The notes: a model not told the origin generated them from the letters alone. 64,000 bases of DNA from Sphingobacterium sp. JB170 (GCF_900163865.1 NZ_FUKU01000026.1:496001-560000); one strand, 5' to 3'. Shown: positions 53,654-62,501, counted from the stretch's first letter. A program made the numbers and translations.

Positions 53654-56490
53654 GGAAAAACTGTAGTTGTGTATCGGGCAGTATGTTTCTGCACGTCGGT
53701 TCTGGAAAATGCTGGTACCGTTTGGTTTCTGTCGCATCTAATAACTCCATTATCGAATGAAAGCGCCGCAATCTGTATGCTGCTACGCCGCTGCTCGTAT
53801 GAATCTTTATCCTTATTGTCTGCTCTGCGACCAGGATGTGTGAAATAATATATATAGGCCTGTTCGCCCACCACGAGCACGTCCGCATGTCCACCAATCA
53901 CCTGATCATCTCGCCCCGTACCTGGATCCGACAATATAAGTTCCGTCTGCCGCGTCCAATCGTTCATGTCTTGCGATCTATAGATAGCGAGTCCTTTCCA
54001 GGTATCAACAACCATCCAATAGAAATCTTTCCAAGCGAAAACTTTCGGCCCTTCGCCTCTTGTTTGCAGCGCTTTACCTTTATCGTGCCAGTGATATAAA
54101 TCGTCGCTATCGGCATAATACACCGATTTGCCATCTTTCTCATTATTGTACCACATGCGCCATCCCCCTCCGGGTAGCGCCTTTACTGCCGCATCAATAA
54201 CTTTGTTATTTGCAAGCGCTAGGGTTGATTCGTAATTCCAACTCAGCAAATCGTTACTACTGAAATGCGCGATGTGCCGCGGGTGATTCCAATCATCAAA
54301 CACACCCGGCACGATCGTTAAATACATATGGTAGACTCCATCATGCTCTATCACCTCAGGCGCCCACAGGGTCTCCATCTTATCAGGTCCATCAAATTTA
54401 GCGGTATCTAAGTAGGTCCAGCTCACGCCATCGGGCGAGGTGGCAATACCTATTGCCGTGCCATGGGCCCACGCTACACCCGTTAAACCATCCTTATTTG
54501 CGCGCCGGTTAGTATAGAACATAAACCATCTCTTTAACGCTTTGTTCCAAACGACTACAGGGTCGGCAGCCCCGTCGTATACGGGATCTCGGTAGAGCGG
54601 TTTGGGGCTCTGAACGGCGCTATTCTTCCGTGCATCAACAATGCGAATATTTTCATTTATTTTAGGCTCGTCCATCCCTGTACCAAGGTAGTAACCTGTA
54701 TGAGGAGGTTGGTTGTACGCGACGTTTTGCCACGCGACCCCCAGACGATATACAGGGTCATGCATCAGCGTATATAAACGATGCTTTGTCGGGATACTCG
54801 TGGTGTATATTCTGATCGCCCGATTGTCTGCTTGCCGGAGGATAAGCTCCTCCCGCCAATCGCCAAGGATATCGGCGCTGAGCGCTGGCGTTCGTTTGGT
54901 ACCGTTATTCGATGTCGCGCCCTCGGCTTGGAAGATAACGCCCTGTTTAAATTTTGAGATCGACTGATGATCAAGCAGCTCCCGACTCAAATCGCCGTCC
55001 CACCAAATTAAAAAATTAGCTTGCCTAGGAGCCGCTCCTACGATCTCCCCCTGCATGTCATAGAGCTTTGATCCAAGCCACCACATATAAGCTCCGCGAT
55101 GGTTAGGGTCTATATTAGCCGCCACCCCGCGCGCAACATCTTGATCGATAGCGCCCTGAAAGAGCATGTCCCCTGTTTTAGCATCTGTTAAGGAGGCACC
55201 GACACCTTTTTTCCCTCCTTTTAACTCATGGATTCCAAAAACTTCAAGTCCAGCCCGATCCGGATCGAGATCCGAAACGTGAAGGGCATCGCCATGACCT
55301 AATCCGGTGGAATATAAACCTGTGCCATCATCGTCGATACACATAGCGCCAAAAATAATTTCATCTTTACCATCGCTATCCACATCGGCGACTGCTAGGC
55401 TGTGGAAGCCCTGCCCCGCGTAGGGATGTTCACCGGACTTGGTATCAAACACCCAGCGCGAAACCAATTTTTTATCTTTGTAATCCCACGCCGCTAACGA
55501 AGTTCGCTCATAATACCCCCTTGTCATGACTAGGCTCGGGTGAATACCGTCTAAATACGCGATACCTGCAAGGTAGCGTTCACTACGATTCGCGTTGTTA
55601 TCGCCCCAGGAACTCAACGCACCACGCTGAGGTAAATAATCGACAGAGGATACCGCACCACCTGTCAATCCGTCAAATACAGTTAGATACTCCGGACCTT
55701 CCAGAATATGTCCATAATGTCGGGAGCTGCTATCAAGCACTCGGTAATCGGCTGCTGCCTCACCGATTACCCGCCCTTGTCCGTCACGTGTTCCATCACT
55801 CGTCTTGCATACAAATTCGGCTTTTCCATCGCTATCAAGGTCATAAACCATAAACTGGGTATAGTGTGCACCTTCACGAATATTTACGCCTAAGTCAATT
55901 TCCCATAGCATCGTACCGTCGAGCCGATATGCTTGAAAAATCGCGTTATCAGTTAACCCAACATGTGAATTATCGTGGGCATTACCCGTCTGGTGAACGA
56001 TAAGCTCGTAGCTACCATCCCCGTCGAGATCTCCCACGGACATATCACCTGGCGAATAGCCTTCCGGCGTGTTCATGGGGATTTCAAAATAAGGCTGAAC
56101 GGGAGCCTGCGGCTTGATGAGGATTTGACATTCGGTCACCTCCTGCTCGCCAACCACCCGCGTTAGGATATAGGTCGCACTTTTGCCGGGGTCTAAATCC
56201 TTATCTTCAAAGCAAGTACTCGTCACTAGCGGCCCTTGAGTTAAACGGACCTTTAATTCGCCCGCATATTGGCGGTAAAGGTGGAACGGAGTATCAAATT
56301 CATCGGAAGCTAGCAAACGCCAACTAATAAATGAAGACGAGTTACTGGTTTTTACCCCTACCATCCCTCGATCAAGGTATTCCATGTAGCGCTGCGCGCG
56401 TACAGCGCCGCCTAATAGTAGCAGCGCAAGCGTAAGGATAAGTATTTTCCCTTGCGTTACCCTTGAAGTATGAATAGGATGTTTATACAT
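53650..56490 (-). CDS. PL11 rhamnogalacturonan lyase fused to a C-terminal GH43-like propeller
   Basis: Backbone-cleaving enzyme of the locus. Signal peptide about 1-32 (ILTLALLLLGGAVRAQ). Residues about 33-615 are a complete PL11 lyase: RYMEYLDRGMVGVKT opening, calcium-binding repeats SVGDLDGDGSYEL, YDLDSDGKAEFVCK and VADVDSDGKDEI, and ILGDWREELILR with the closing PHTGYYLGTG. Residues about 632-940 are an added propeller domain of GH43 type (PLYRDPVYDGAADPVVVWNKALKRWFMFYTNRR; ETLWAPEVIEHDGVYHMYL; DQVIGGHADVLVVGEQAYIYYF). A typical PL11 protein is about 600 aa, so this is a true fusion. PL11 cuts rhamnose-galacturonate linkages by beta-elimination, giving the substrate of GH105. The added domain could remove side chains or bind them. 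Its stop overlaps the CE12 start. Confidence 0.9.
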   Translation of the reverse strand: MYKHPIHTSRVTQGKILILTLALLLLGGAVRAQRYMEYLDRGMVGVKTSNSSSFISWRLLASDEFDTPFHLYRQYAGELKVRLTQGPLVTSTCFEDKDLDPGKSATYILTRVVGEQEVTECQILIKPQAPVQPYFEIPMNTPEGYSPGDMSVGDLDGDGSYELIVHQTGNAHDNSHVGLTDNAIFQAYRLDGTMLWEIDLGVNIREGAHYTQFMVYDLDSDGKAEFVCKTSDGTRDGQGRVIGEAAADYRVLDSSSRHYGHILEGPEYLTVFDGLTGGAVSSVDYLPQRGALSSWGDNNANRSERYLAGIAYLDGIHPSLVMTRGYYERTSLAAWDYKDKKLVSRWVFDTKSGEHPYAGQGFHSLAVADVDSDGKDEIIFGAMCIDDDGTGLYSTGLGHGDALHVSDLDPDRAGLEVFGIHELKGGKKGVGASLTDAKTGDMLFQGAIDQDVARGVAANIDPNHRGAYMWWLGSKLYDMQGEIVGAAPRQANFLIWWDGDLSRELLDHQSISKFKQGVIFQAEGATSNNGTKRTPALSADILGDWREELILRQADNRAIRIYTTSIPTKHRLYTLMHDPVYRLGVAWQNVAYNQPPHTGYYLGTGMDEPKINENIRIVDARKNSAVQSPKPLYRDPVYDGAADPVVVWNKALKRWFMFYTNRRANKDGLTGVAWAHGTAIGIATSPDGVSWTYLDTAKFDGPDKMETLWAPEVIEHDGVYHMYLTIVPGVFDDWNHPRHIAHFSSNDLLSWNYESTLALANNKVIDAAVKALPGGGWRMWYNNEKDGKSVYYADSDDLYHWHDKGKALQTRGEGPKVFAWKDFYWMVVDTWKGLAIYRSQDMNDWTRQTELILSDPGTGRDDQVIGGHADVLVVGEQAYIYYFTHPGRRADNKDKDSYEQRRSSIQIAALSFDNGVIRCDRNQTVPAFSRTDVQKHTARYTTTVFP

Positions 56491-56523
56491 CTTTTTAAAG
56501 TTAGGTTAGAGAGGCTACAAGTA

Positions 56524-57849
56524 TTAATTCGACTTGAGAGCGTTATTATTCACCGTTACATCGTTTATTGTAAAGTTTTTAATATAGTCTTGGTGAATTT
56601 CCGGCTTATTGGCTTGAATGTTCATTTTCTCAAACACGAAATTAGAAAGCTCGTATTGGTTTGAATTAACCACATCGAACAAAATATTGACATCCAACTC
56701 GATATTTGAGAGCGTAATATTTTTCGCGAAAGATTTCTTGATGCCCTCTTCTCCTTTTAAATCAAAAAATTGAGTCCACGGCTTTACAAAAAGCATACTT
56801 CCCACATTTCCTTTCACATTCTCTAATACGATAAATTCGTATAGTTGAGGCGTGTCCGGACGCATCTTAAGCTGTAATAATTTTTTAGCCTTATTCAAGG
56901 TGTTATTCCTAAAAATAATATTGTAACTATGAATAGATTCACTACCACACGTTAGGGCGCTATGACAAAATCCAAAAACAGAGTTTTCGATAATTATATT
57001 GTAGTTGGCACCATTGTTCGGATCTTTATCAGCATGTGGGCCCTTTCCGCCCTTGAGGGCGATAGCATCATCATTAACCGAAAGGTAGCAGTTCTTGATA
57101 AGAACATTATGACATACATCCAGATCGATAGCATCGGAGCTCGGTGCTTTTACCGGTTTCTCTGGTGCGGAAATGTGGAGATCGAGAAGCTTCAAGTTCT
57201 CGCAACGGTAATAATGTGAGGTCCAAAACGGTGAGTTTCTCATCTTTATACCGGAGATCTGCACATCCTTCGAATTAGATACATATAATATCCGCGGACG
57301 CATCTCATCCATATTCGTACAATCCGGGTTGAAGCTGCGGCGTAACCAAAATGCTTTCCAGTATCGTAAGCCGTTACCGTCGAGCGCACCAGAGCCCGAT
57401 ACGGTAAAGCCATCAACGTTATCGGCATTCACTAACGCCGAGAAATATTTAACTGTTTGGCCCTCCATGCGGGTTTCTAGCAAGGCGAAATTGCTGATAT
57501 CATCACTCCCCTTTAAAACGGCACCTTCTTCCAAATGCAGATGGGTATTCGGTTTAAAAAATAACGAACCACTCAGGTACGTACCCATAGGAATTACGAC
57601 CACGCCGCCACCATTCTCGTAAGCTTTATCAATTACAGCCTGTATCTTCTCGGTCTGCAAACTTGTGCTATCGTGTAGCACACCGTAGTCAGTAATGCGG
57701 TAGGCTTTACCTAACGTTTCAATTCGTGTTTCCTGGACTTTAGTAAACCAATCTGAAATAGGTGTTCCGTCGGGAAAACGACCCTGCGCAAGTGCGCTCA
57801 TGGTCATCAAAACTAAAAAGATAAACGATAATACAGTTTTATTTTTCAT
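56524..57849 (-). CDS. GH28-family enzyme with atypical active-site blocks, secreted
   Basis: First gene of the eight-gene operon. Signal peptide of about 22 residues (FIFLVLMTMSALAQG), then the beta-helix opening YRITDYGVLHDSTSLQTEKIQ. The strands align with GH28, but canonical blocks are altered: NTD is SSDAID (Asp239), the double Asp is kept (Asp260-Asp261 in VNDDAIALKGG), GHG reads FCHSALT (His296), and RIK reads LQLKMRPD. The acid residues and histidine survive, so it is probably active but with a different -1/+1 site, for example an exo-acting galacturonidase on RG-I or another uronidase or rhamnosidase. The first GH28 of the window keeps NDG, GHG and RLK. The promoter with a long leader lies upstream. 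Confidence 0.82.
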   Translation of the reverse strand: MKNKTVLSFIFLVLMTMSALAQGRFPDGTPISDWFTKVQETRIETLGKAYRITDYGVLHDSTSLQTEKIQAVIDKAYENGGGVVVIPMGTYLSGSLFFKPNTHLHLEEGAVLKGSDDISNFALLETRMEGQTVKYFSALVNADNVDGFTVSGSGALDGNGLRYWKAFWLRRSFNPDCTNMDEMRPRILYVSNSKDVQISGIKMRNSPFWTSHYYRCENLKLLDLHISAPEKPVKAPSSDAIDLDVCHNVLIKNCYLSVNDDAIALKGGKGPHADKDPNNGANYNIIIENSVFGFCHSALTCGSESIHSYNIIFRNNTLNKAKKLLQLKMRPDTPQLYEFIVLENVKGNVGSMLFVKPWTQFFDLKGEEGIKKSFAKNITLSNIELDVNILFDVVNSNQYELSNFVFEKMNIQANKPEIHQDYIKNFTINDVTVNNNALKSN

Positions 57850-57897
57850 GGATATTCTATTACTCTTTAAACAGTAGATTCTTCGAACTACTCGTGG

Positions 57898-57984
57898 TTA
57901 GTATTGTTCTTTCAGCATTCTTTTAACTAAATAAACTAACGTGTGACACCTATGTTTGCCCTGGCGATTAACTTGAAACCACAT
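57898..57984 (-). CDS. Possible 28-codon leader peptide upstream of the GH28 gene
   Basis: Inside the predicted 246-nt leader a short frame starts at ATG with GGGGGAAG about 11 nt upstream and ends 48 nt before the GH28 start. The product, beginning MWFQVNRQGKHRCHTL, is basic and has no recognised family. The purine-rich site, unusual for this AT-rich leader, is the only positive evidence. It may be a regulatory leader peptide or chance. Confidence 0.25.
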   Translation of the reverse strand: MWFQVNRQGKHRCHTLVYLVKRMLKEQY

Positions 57985-58101
57985 TAAAATCAGCGCTTCC
58001 CCCAACACGACTGACCGTGCCGCGTGATAGCAAAAGCTACTCGTCCGGGCGTCTAAGCAAATCGGCCACAAACCGATGTCCCATACGATGTTATTATTGT
58101 C

Positions 58102-58146
58102 CTAATCTATCAACAAATACAATCAAGGGCAACCTGTAGTGTCCTG
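58102..58146 (-). promoter_or_regulatory. CAGGA-type direct-repeat promoter of the GH28-PL11-CE12-GH105-GH2-rhaM-GH106 operon
   Basis: Transcribed strand: CAGGA-N5-CAGGT (plus-strand 58132-58146), exactly 22 nt, then TAGATTAG (58102-58109), 7 of 8 to TAnnTTTG. No TTTG lies 17 nt upstream of the -7 box. The leader to the first gene is about 246 nt and contains a small hairpin, ATCGG/CCGAT (58061-58077). Confidence 0.72.
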
Positions 58147-58460
58147 TTATAAAAAACCGTTAACCTTAGAAACGGCACGCAGGCGACGATAAACCCTGAT
58201 TTTATCACCCGCATTTAGACTGTAAAAATGCTGTTGCTCGACTAGCGAAATAGCAGCTGTTTATGTTAGTATTACTCGGTTTTGATACTTCCGCGTCTCT
58301 CGCTTGCAGCACACTGAGCGTGCGAAAAAAAAACGAATAGACCTTATCGCTGCGCGCCACCCCTGGGTTTACAAACAGGAAGGATGACTAACCGAGTGGC
58401 GCCATCCTATCCTTACATAAACTAACTAAACTGTTAAATCATTCCCTTGCCGCAAATAAA
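58147..58460 (-). other. Intergenic stretch behind the GH2 gene, with a weak terminator candidate
   Basis: This 314-bp stretch separates the GH2 stop from the operon promoter. On the minus strand CGATA-AGGTC-TATTCG (plus-strand 58334-58349) followed by nine Ts (58325-58333) could end the GH2 transcript, though its stem is only five pairs with a bulge. AGGATG/CATCCT and TGGCGCCA palindromes lie nearer the gene. No coding or RNA gene was recognised. Confidence 0.35.
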
Positions 58461-61331
58461 CTAGTCGGTAAGTATATTCTCCTCGGGCATCACGAATTGC
58501 ACCGGTGCTTGCTGATTTTTAGGAGTGCCGAAATAAAAATACAAGGTTCGCGAAATGGGGCCTTCCATTTTACTCATTGCTCCGGCAGGCCCATTTACTT
58601 GTGGTCGACTATTGATCCCCATCGCTAGCTTGGTACCTATTGCTGGGATAGCATCAAGAAAGGAGATATTGCCCTGTGGAAGCTCCGGATAATTCTTCGG
58701 ACCGGAAATGCCATAAAAATCAAATAAGCGCAAGAACATGTCTTCTTGCGCAGTTGCAACCACGAACTTCCCTTGCGTGGTGTTGAACTGCACCCAGCTG
58801 ACGTCAGAAAAATAACCTTTAAATTCCGGAAATACCCAGGGTCCAATTCCAGCTTTTGAATCATTATACATATTTTGCCATGTATTCAGCGTAACACCCT
58901 GCAGTCTATTTTTCCATACGCGGTAAGGACCATTTCCCAACCATTTTGCCGAGATAATATAATTTTCCGGAAAATCGAAACTCACCCCAGCATAAGGGAG
59001 TTCACCAAGCATCCGATATTTGTAATCTAGCTTCAACCAACCATCTGACCGCATACTCCAGCGCACATAAGAAAGATCGCCTTGGTAGGAAAATAAAATT
59101 CCTTTCACGCCATTTTCTTCAAACACGCTGGCAGATTTCAATGTTGAAGAACCGTCAATTAACACCGGGCCATTATTGAAAGCAAGTTTCATGCTGTAAT
59201 CGTTAGCTAAATCCACAAGAAACCCCGTGTTTTTGGCAATAAAAGCAGTGATTCCACCTGCTTTAAGCTCGTAGTTCCCACTAGCGCTGTCTAATCGAAG
59301 ATCAACGTCTCCAGCTGGCTGATCAGGTAACATATGTGTGATAATCTCTTGGTTATTCGCGATACGCCAAGTCCATGTGTAGATCTCTTTTCCGTATGTG
59401 TCATTCGCAGTTAGCACAATAGCATGAAAGTTCCGCCAGTCTGCCGGTAGGTCCAAGGAAAGAGTCCCCTTCCTTAACGGGGCAATAGAGGGAGCGTCTA
59501 CAGAAAATGACTTTTCCTTTGCGATGCCCGCCGCATCCGAAAAAGGAGCCTGAAATTCCACAAGCTTGTAACTAAAGTGGCATGCGGATAGATCCGTAAA
59601 ATGATATCTATTTTCCAATAAAATATCGCCTTTGAAATCCGTCGGGATTTTTTTCATCGTGATATGGATAGGCGCATATATTTCGCGGATCGCGTAGAAA
59701 CTCCCTTCTTTTTCGCGGTGCGGGCCTAGTATGCCGTCGGGTGCGTTAACCTTATTTACATCGATAACATTATTAAAATCAGTCCGTACAATGCCCTCGT
59801 CCGCAAAGTCCCAGATAAAACCACCCGCTCCCAGCTTCGCATTCCAATGTAACTCCCACATGTCGGCGAGTCCTGCAGCCGCGCCGCCGTCATCTTGGGC
59901 ATGAAGAAACTCCGTAGGCATATAAATATTAGGACCTTGTAAAATCTTTTGGGTCGAGGCGTAGTCTTCATAATGATTCCCGTCAATTCCGTGAATAGCA
60001 TGACCGGGCCGATGATGCGCATGAATGACTGTCCTGTTGGAAAAATCATATTTTGCATACTCGTCTACCAGCTCCATATTATGCCCTCCTTCATTACCGT
60101 TGCTCCAAAAGATAATCGACGGATGATTCGCATCGCGGATCACCATCTCGCGAACGAGTTTTTTCCCTACAGGCGTACTATATGCTTTCTGCCAGCCAGC
60201 GAGCTCGTCCAGCACATAAAGCCCCAAGGAATCACAATATGCTAAGAACGATTTATCTGGCGGATAATGGGAACAACGAACTGCATTCATATTCATCTGC
60301 TTAATGAGTTCCACATCCTGTAAGTCCACCTTCGCGTTAACCGACCGACCGGTTTCGGGCCACCAAACATGACGATTGACACCTTTCATCTTTACCTTCA
60401 CGCCATTCACATAGATCCCGTCGCCTTGCCTGACTTCTATCGTTCGAAACCCAAATCGTTCACGAGTTAAATATAACGGAGTATCCCCATCAAGCAGGGT
60501 AAACTCCGCATGATAAAGATTTGGCGACTCGGCTGTCCATTGCTTTATTCCCTGAATAGTAAGATTGATTAATTTAACGCTGTCAGCCGAAGATACAGGG
60601 ACTCGATTTGTGCCTACCACCCTACCATTATTATCTTTAATAGCAACTTGAAGCGCTGTGGCCTGTGAAATATTTTCTAAATACACTTGACTGGCAAACG
60701 CCCCATCGGCTTTTGCATCGATCGAACTCCAAGTAATGTGCTCTTTCGGGGTGATCTGCAGGTAAACCGGGCGAAAAATTCCACCAAGAATCCAATAATC
60801 TGCTAGTCTTTCTGCATTGTTCACCGACCGATCCGACGACATTTTTGAAACCGTAACTTCCAATTGATTCTCTTTGCCATAATTAACGACCTCAGAAATA
60901 TCGTATTCAAATCTATAGAAAGACCCCTGGTGAATACTGCCTGCGAGTTGCCCATTTATTTTCACTTCCGTGTCGGTCATCGAGCCCTCAAATACGATGG
61001 TAATCTTTTTCCCTCTCCACTGCGCAGGCACCTGGAAAGTGTGACGGTATATCCCTTTTTCGTCATGAAAACGAAAGTTCTTGCCATAGGTGACATAATC
61101 CCGTCCATAGTTGTACGAACCAAAACCCTGCTGCTCCCAATGGCTGGGCACTTGGATCTTAGCCCACTTTCCGGATTGCCGCCCCCCAGTAACCCAAAAA
61201 TCCCACGCAACGGTATGTTCATTATCCTTCCCGGAAAGGTAGTGCACTAGCTTTTGTGATTGCGCGCGCAAATCGACTAGGGTTACAAGGATAAAAATAC
61301 AAGTTAAAATATGGCGAGCTAAACTAAACAT
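58461..61331 (-). CDS. GH2 beta-galactosidase-family enzyme, secreted
   Basis: A monocistronic 956-aa exo-glycosidase, probably removing beta-galactose from RG-I side chains. Numbering from the ATG at 61331: signal peptide about 1-23 (ILTCIFILVTLVDLRAQ); jelly-roll domain with KIQVPSHWEQQGFGSYNYG and YRHTFQVPAQWRGKKITIVFEGS; TIM barrel opening KMKGVNRHVWWPETGRSV and RCSHYPPDKSF; acid/base Glu414 in WSNGNEGGHN; nucleophile candidate Glu474 in MPTEFLHAQ; then GGFIWDFADEGI as in LacZ-like enzymes. The C-terminal third is the beta-sandwich typical of large GH2 proteins. A TTG three codons upstream would be an unlikely alternative start. The CAGGA promoter lies about 30 bp upstream. Confidence 0.9.
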   Translation of the reverse strand: MFSLARHILTCIFILVTLVDLRAQSQKLVHYLSGKDNEHTVAWDFWVTGGRQSGKWAKIQVPSHWEQQGFGSYNYGRDYVTYGKNFRFHDEKGIYRHTFQVPAQWRGKKITIVFEGSMTDTEVKINGQLAGSIHQGSFYRFEYDISEVVNYGKENQLEVTVSKMSSDRSVNNAERLADYWILGGIFRPVYLQITPKEHITWSSIDAKADGAFASQVYLENISQATALQVAIKDNNGRVVGTNRVPVSSADSVKLINLTIQGIKQWTAESPNLYHAEFTLLDGDTPLYLTRERFGFRTIEVRQGDGIYVNGVKVKMKGVNRHVWWPETGRSVNAKVDLQDVELIKQMNMNAVRCSHYPPDKSFLAYCDSLGLYVLDELAGWQKAYSTPVGKKLVREMVIRDANHPSIIFWSNGNEGGHNMELVDEYAKYDFSNRTVIHAHHRPGHAIHGIDGNHYEDYASTQKILQGPNIYMPTEFLHAQDDGGAAAGLADMWELHWNAKLGAGGFIWDFADEGIVRTDFNNVIDVNKVNAPDGILGPHREKEGSFYAIREIYAPIHITMKKIPTDFKGDILLENRYHFTDLSACHFSYKLVEFQAPFSDAAGIAKEKSFSVDAPSIAPLRKGTLSLDLPADWRNFHAIVLTANDTYGKEIYTWTWRIANNQEIITHMLPDQPAGDVDLRLDSASGNYELKAGGITAFIAKNTGFLVDLANDYSMKLAFNNGPVLIDGSSTLKSASVFEENGVKGILFSYQGDLSYVRWSMRSDGWLKLDYKYRMLGELPYAGVSFDFPENYIISAKWLGNGPYRVWKNRLQGVTLNTWQNMYNDSKAGIGPWVFPEFKGYFSDVSWVQFNTTQGKFVVATAQEDMFLRLFDFYGISGPKNYPELPQGNISFLDAIPAIGTKLAMGINSRPQVNGPAGAMSKMEGPISRTLYFYFGTPKNQQAPVQFVMPEENILTD

Positions 61332-61361
61332 GATAATCAATAATTTTTGCGGATATAGCCA

Positions 61362-61406
61362 CGAAACTATGCAGGAATAATCAATCTGGCATCCTGAGGT
61401 ATCCTG
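61362..61406 (-). promoter_or_regulatory. CAGGA-type direct-repeat promoter of the monocistronic GH2 gene
   Basis: Transcribed strand: CAGGA-N5-CAGGA (plus-strand 61392-61406), exactly 22 nt, then TAGTTTCG (61362-61369), 7 of 8 to TAnnTTTG. The leader is about 24 nt. The site also lies 30 bp beyond the GntR2 stop, so the GH2 gene has its own promoter. Confidence 0.73.
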
Positions 61407-61436
61407 CAGGCAATTGCTCCCCGGTATGCAAAAAGA

Positions 61437-62501
61437 CTAAACCGATGGGCGTAATATAGTGTAAAATGGAACCTCAAGCTTTATTTTGAGATTATCCGAA
61501 ATAGCGGCGGCAGCAAACTCACCCATCAACTTGAAATCCGTCGACACGGTAGTGATCCCGTTGAGAATAAACTTTTTCAAAGGTGTCTCATTATAGGATA
61601 TCACCCCTACTTGACGTCCAACTTCGAGCCCCTTGGCACTCACTTTATCGAGCAAATAAACAAGATCGTCTTCTACGAGATTTAAATAACAGGTGCCCTC
61701 TTTGATATGTTCGCTTCTAAGCGAGTCCACTAATGAGTGTTCAAAAGCATAGTCTTGACAAAACTTGTAAAACCCTTTAATGATGGCTCTTGGGTAATCG
61801 CTATGGTCCGGGAATACCAATTTCATCCGGCCATATTTTGAAAGCGGAACCCGTATACTCGAAAGGGCTTCATAGATATCCTTTTCACAGTTTTCATACA
61901 CCCCGGAAACGGAACCGTTGAGCCCCTCCACGGCATGACCTAATAGCAGCAGTTTGCCCTGCGGTATCAGCTGCAGTACCTCGACCGCTTTATCACGGCC
62001 GTCCTTGAAATACGGAAAGACAACATAGTTATCATAATTGCGCGAAAGCCCTTGAATCAAGGTGCGCAAGTAATTGATATCACTGTTGTACACAAATAAA
62101 TCGATAGACGCCTGCGCACCGAGCTCTTCGGCGAGGGCATCGTATACAATTTTTTTATGGGCACTTAGTTTATTTAAAAATACCGCAATACGTAGCGTAA
62201 AAGTTCGTTCGCTTGCCACAAAATAACCTTTACCCGGTGAGGAAGCAATGATTTCTTCGTTACGTAATTTTCTGTACCCTTTCTCAACCGTATCTCTGGC
62301 GATCTGTAGCTGATAACTTAAGTCATTTATGGAGGGTAGTGGGTCGCCAACGACAACGATTTTACTTTTTATCGCCTCGATAATTGCTTCAGCCAGTTGT
62401 ATATATTTAGGCGTCGCAGAAAAATCATTTATTCGAATTGAGCGTATTAAGTCCGCGTTGACGACGCTTCGCGGGCTCGACGGGAGTATTAAAGTTTCCA
62501 T
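61437..62501 (-). CDS. GntR-family regulator with LacI-like sugar-binding domain (GntR2)
   Basis: Paralogue of GntR1, 354 aa. The winged helix is at about 20-100 (KYIQLAEAIIEAIKSKIVVVGDPLPSINDLS; ARDTVEKGYRKLRNEEIIASSPGKGYFVA) and the periplasmic-binding-like sensor at about 105-354 (RIAVFLNKLSAHKKIVYDALAEEL; MKLVFPDHSDYPRAIIKGFYKF; VGVISYNETPLKKFILNGITTVSTDFKLMG). The two proteins share long identical stretches in the sensor domain, which suggests the same or a related effector. It is divergent from the hybrid two-component sensor gene and upstream of a GH2 gene that carries its own promoter. A repressor role on sugar genes nearby is inferred from family habit only. Confidence 0.88.
   Translation of the reverse strand: METLILPSSPRSVVNADLIRSIRINDFSATPKYIQLAEAIIEAIKSKIVVVGDPLPSINDLSYQLQIARDTVEKGYRKLRNEEIIASSPGKGYFVASERTFTLRIAVFLNKLSAHKKIVYDALAEELGAQASIDLFVYNSDINYLRTLIQGLSRNYDNYVVFPYFKDGRDKAVEVLQLIPQGKLLLLGHAVEGLNGSVSGVYENCEKDIYEALSSIRVPLSKYGRMKLVFPDHSDYPRAIIKGFYKFCQDYAFEHSLVDSLRSEHIKEGTCYLNLVEDDLVYLLDKVSAKGLEVGRQVGVISYNETPLKKFILNGITTVSTDFKLMGEFAAAAISDNLKIKLEVPFYTILRPSV

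Noticed and set aside
61403..61410. Eight-base palindrome CCTGCAGG overlapping the GH2 promoter repeat
   Set aside because: It arises from one CAGGA unit meeting its flank and is absent at the other four sites, so the direct repeat, not the palindrome, is the shared signal.
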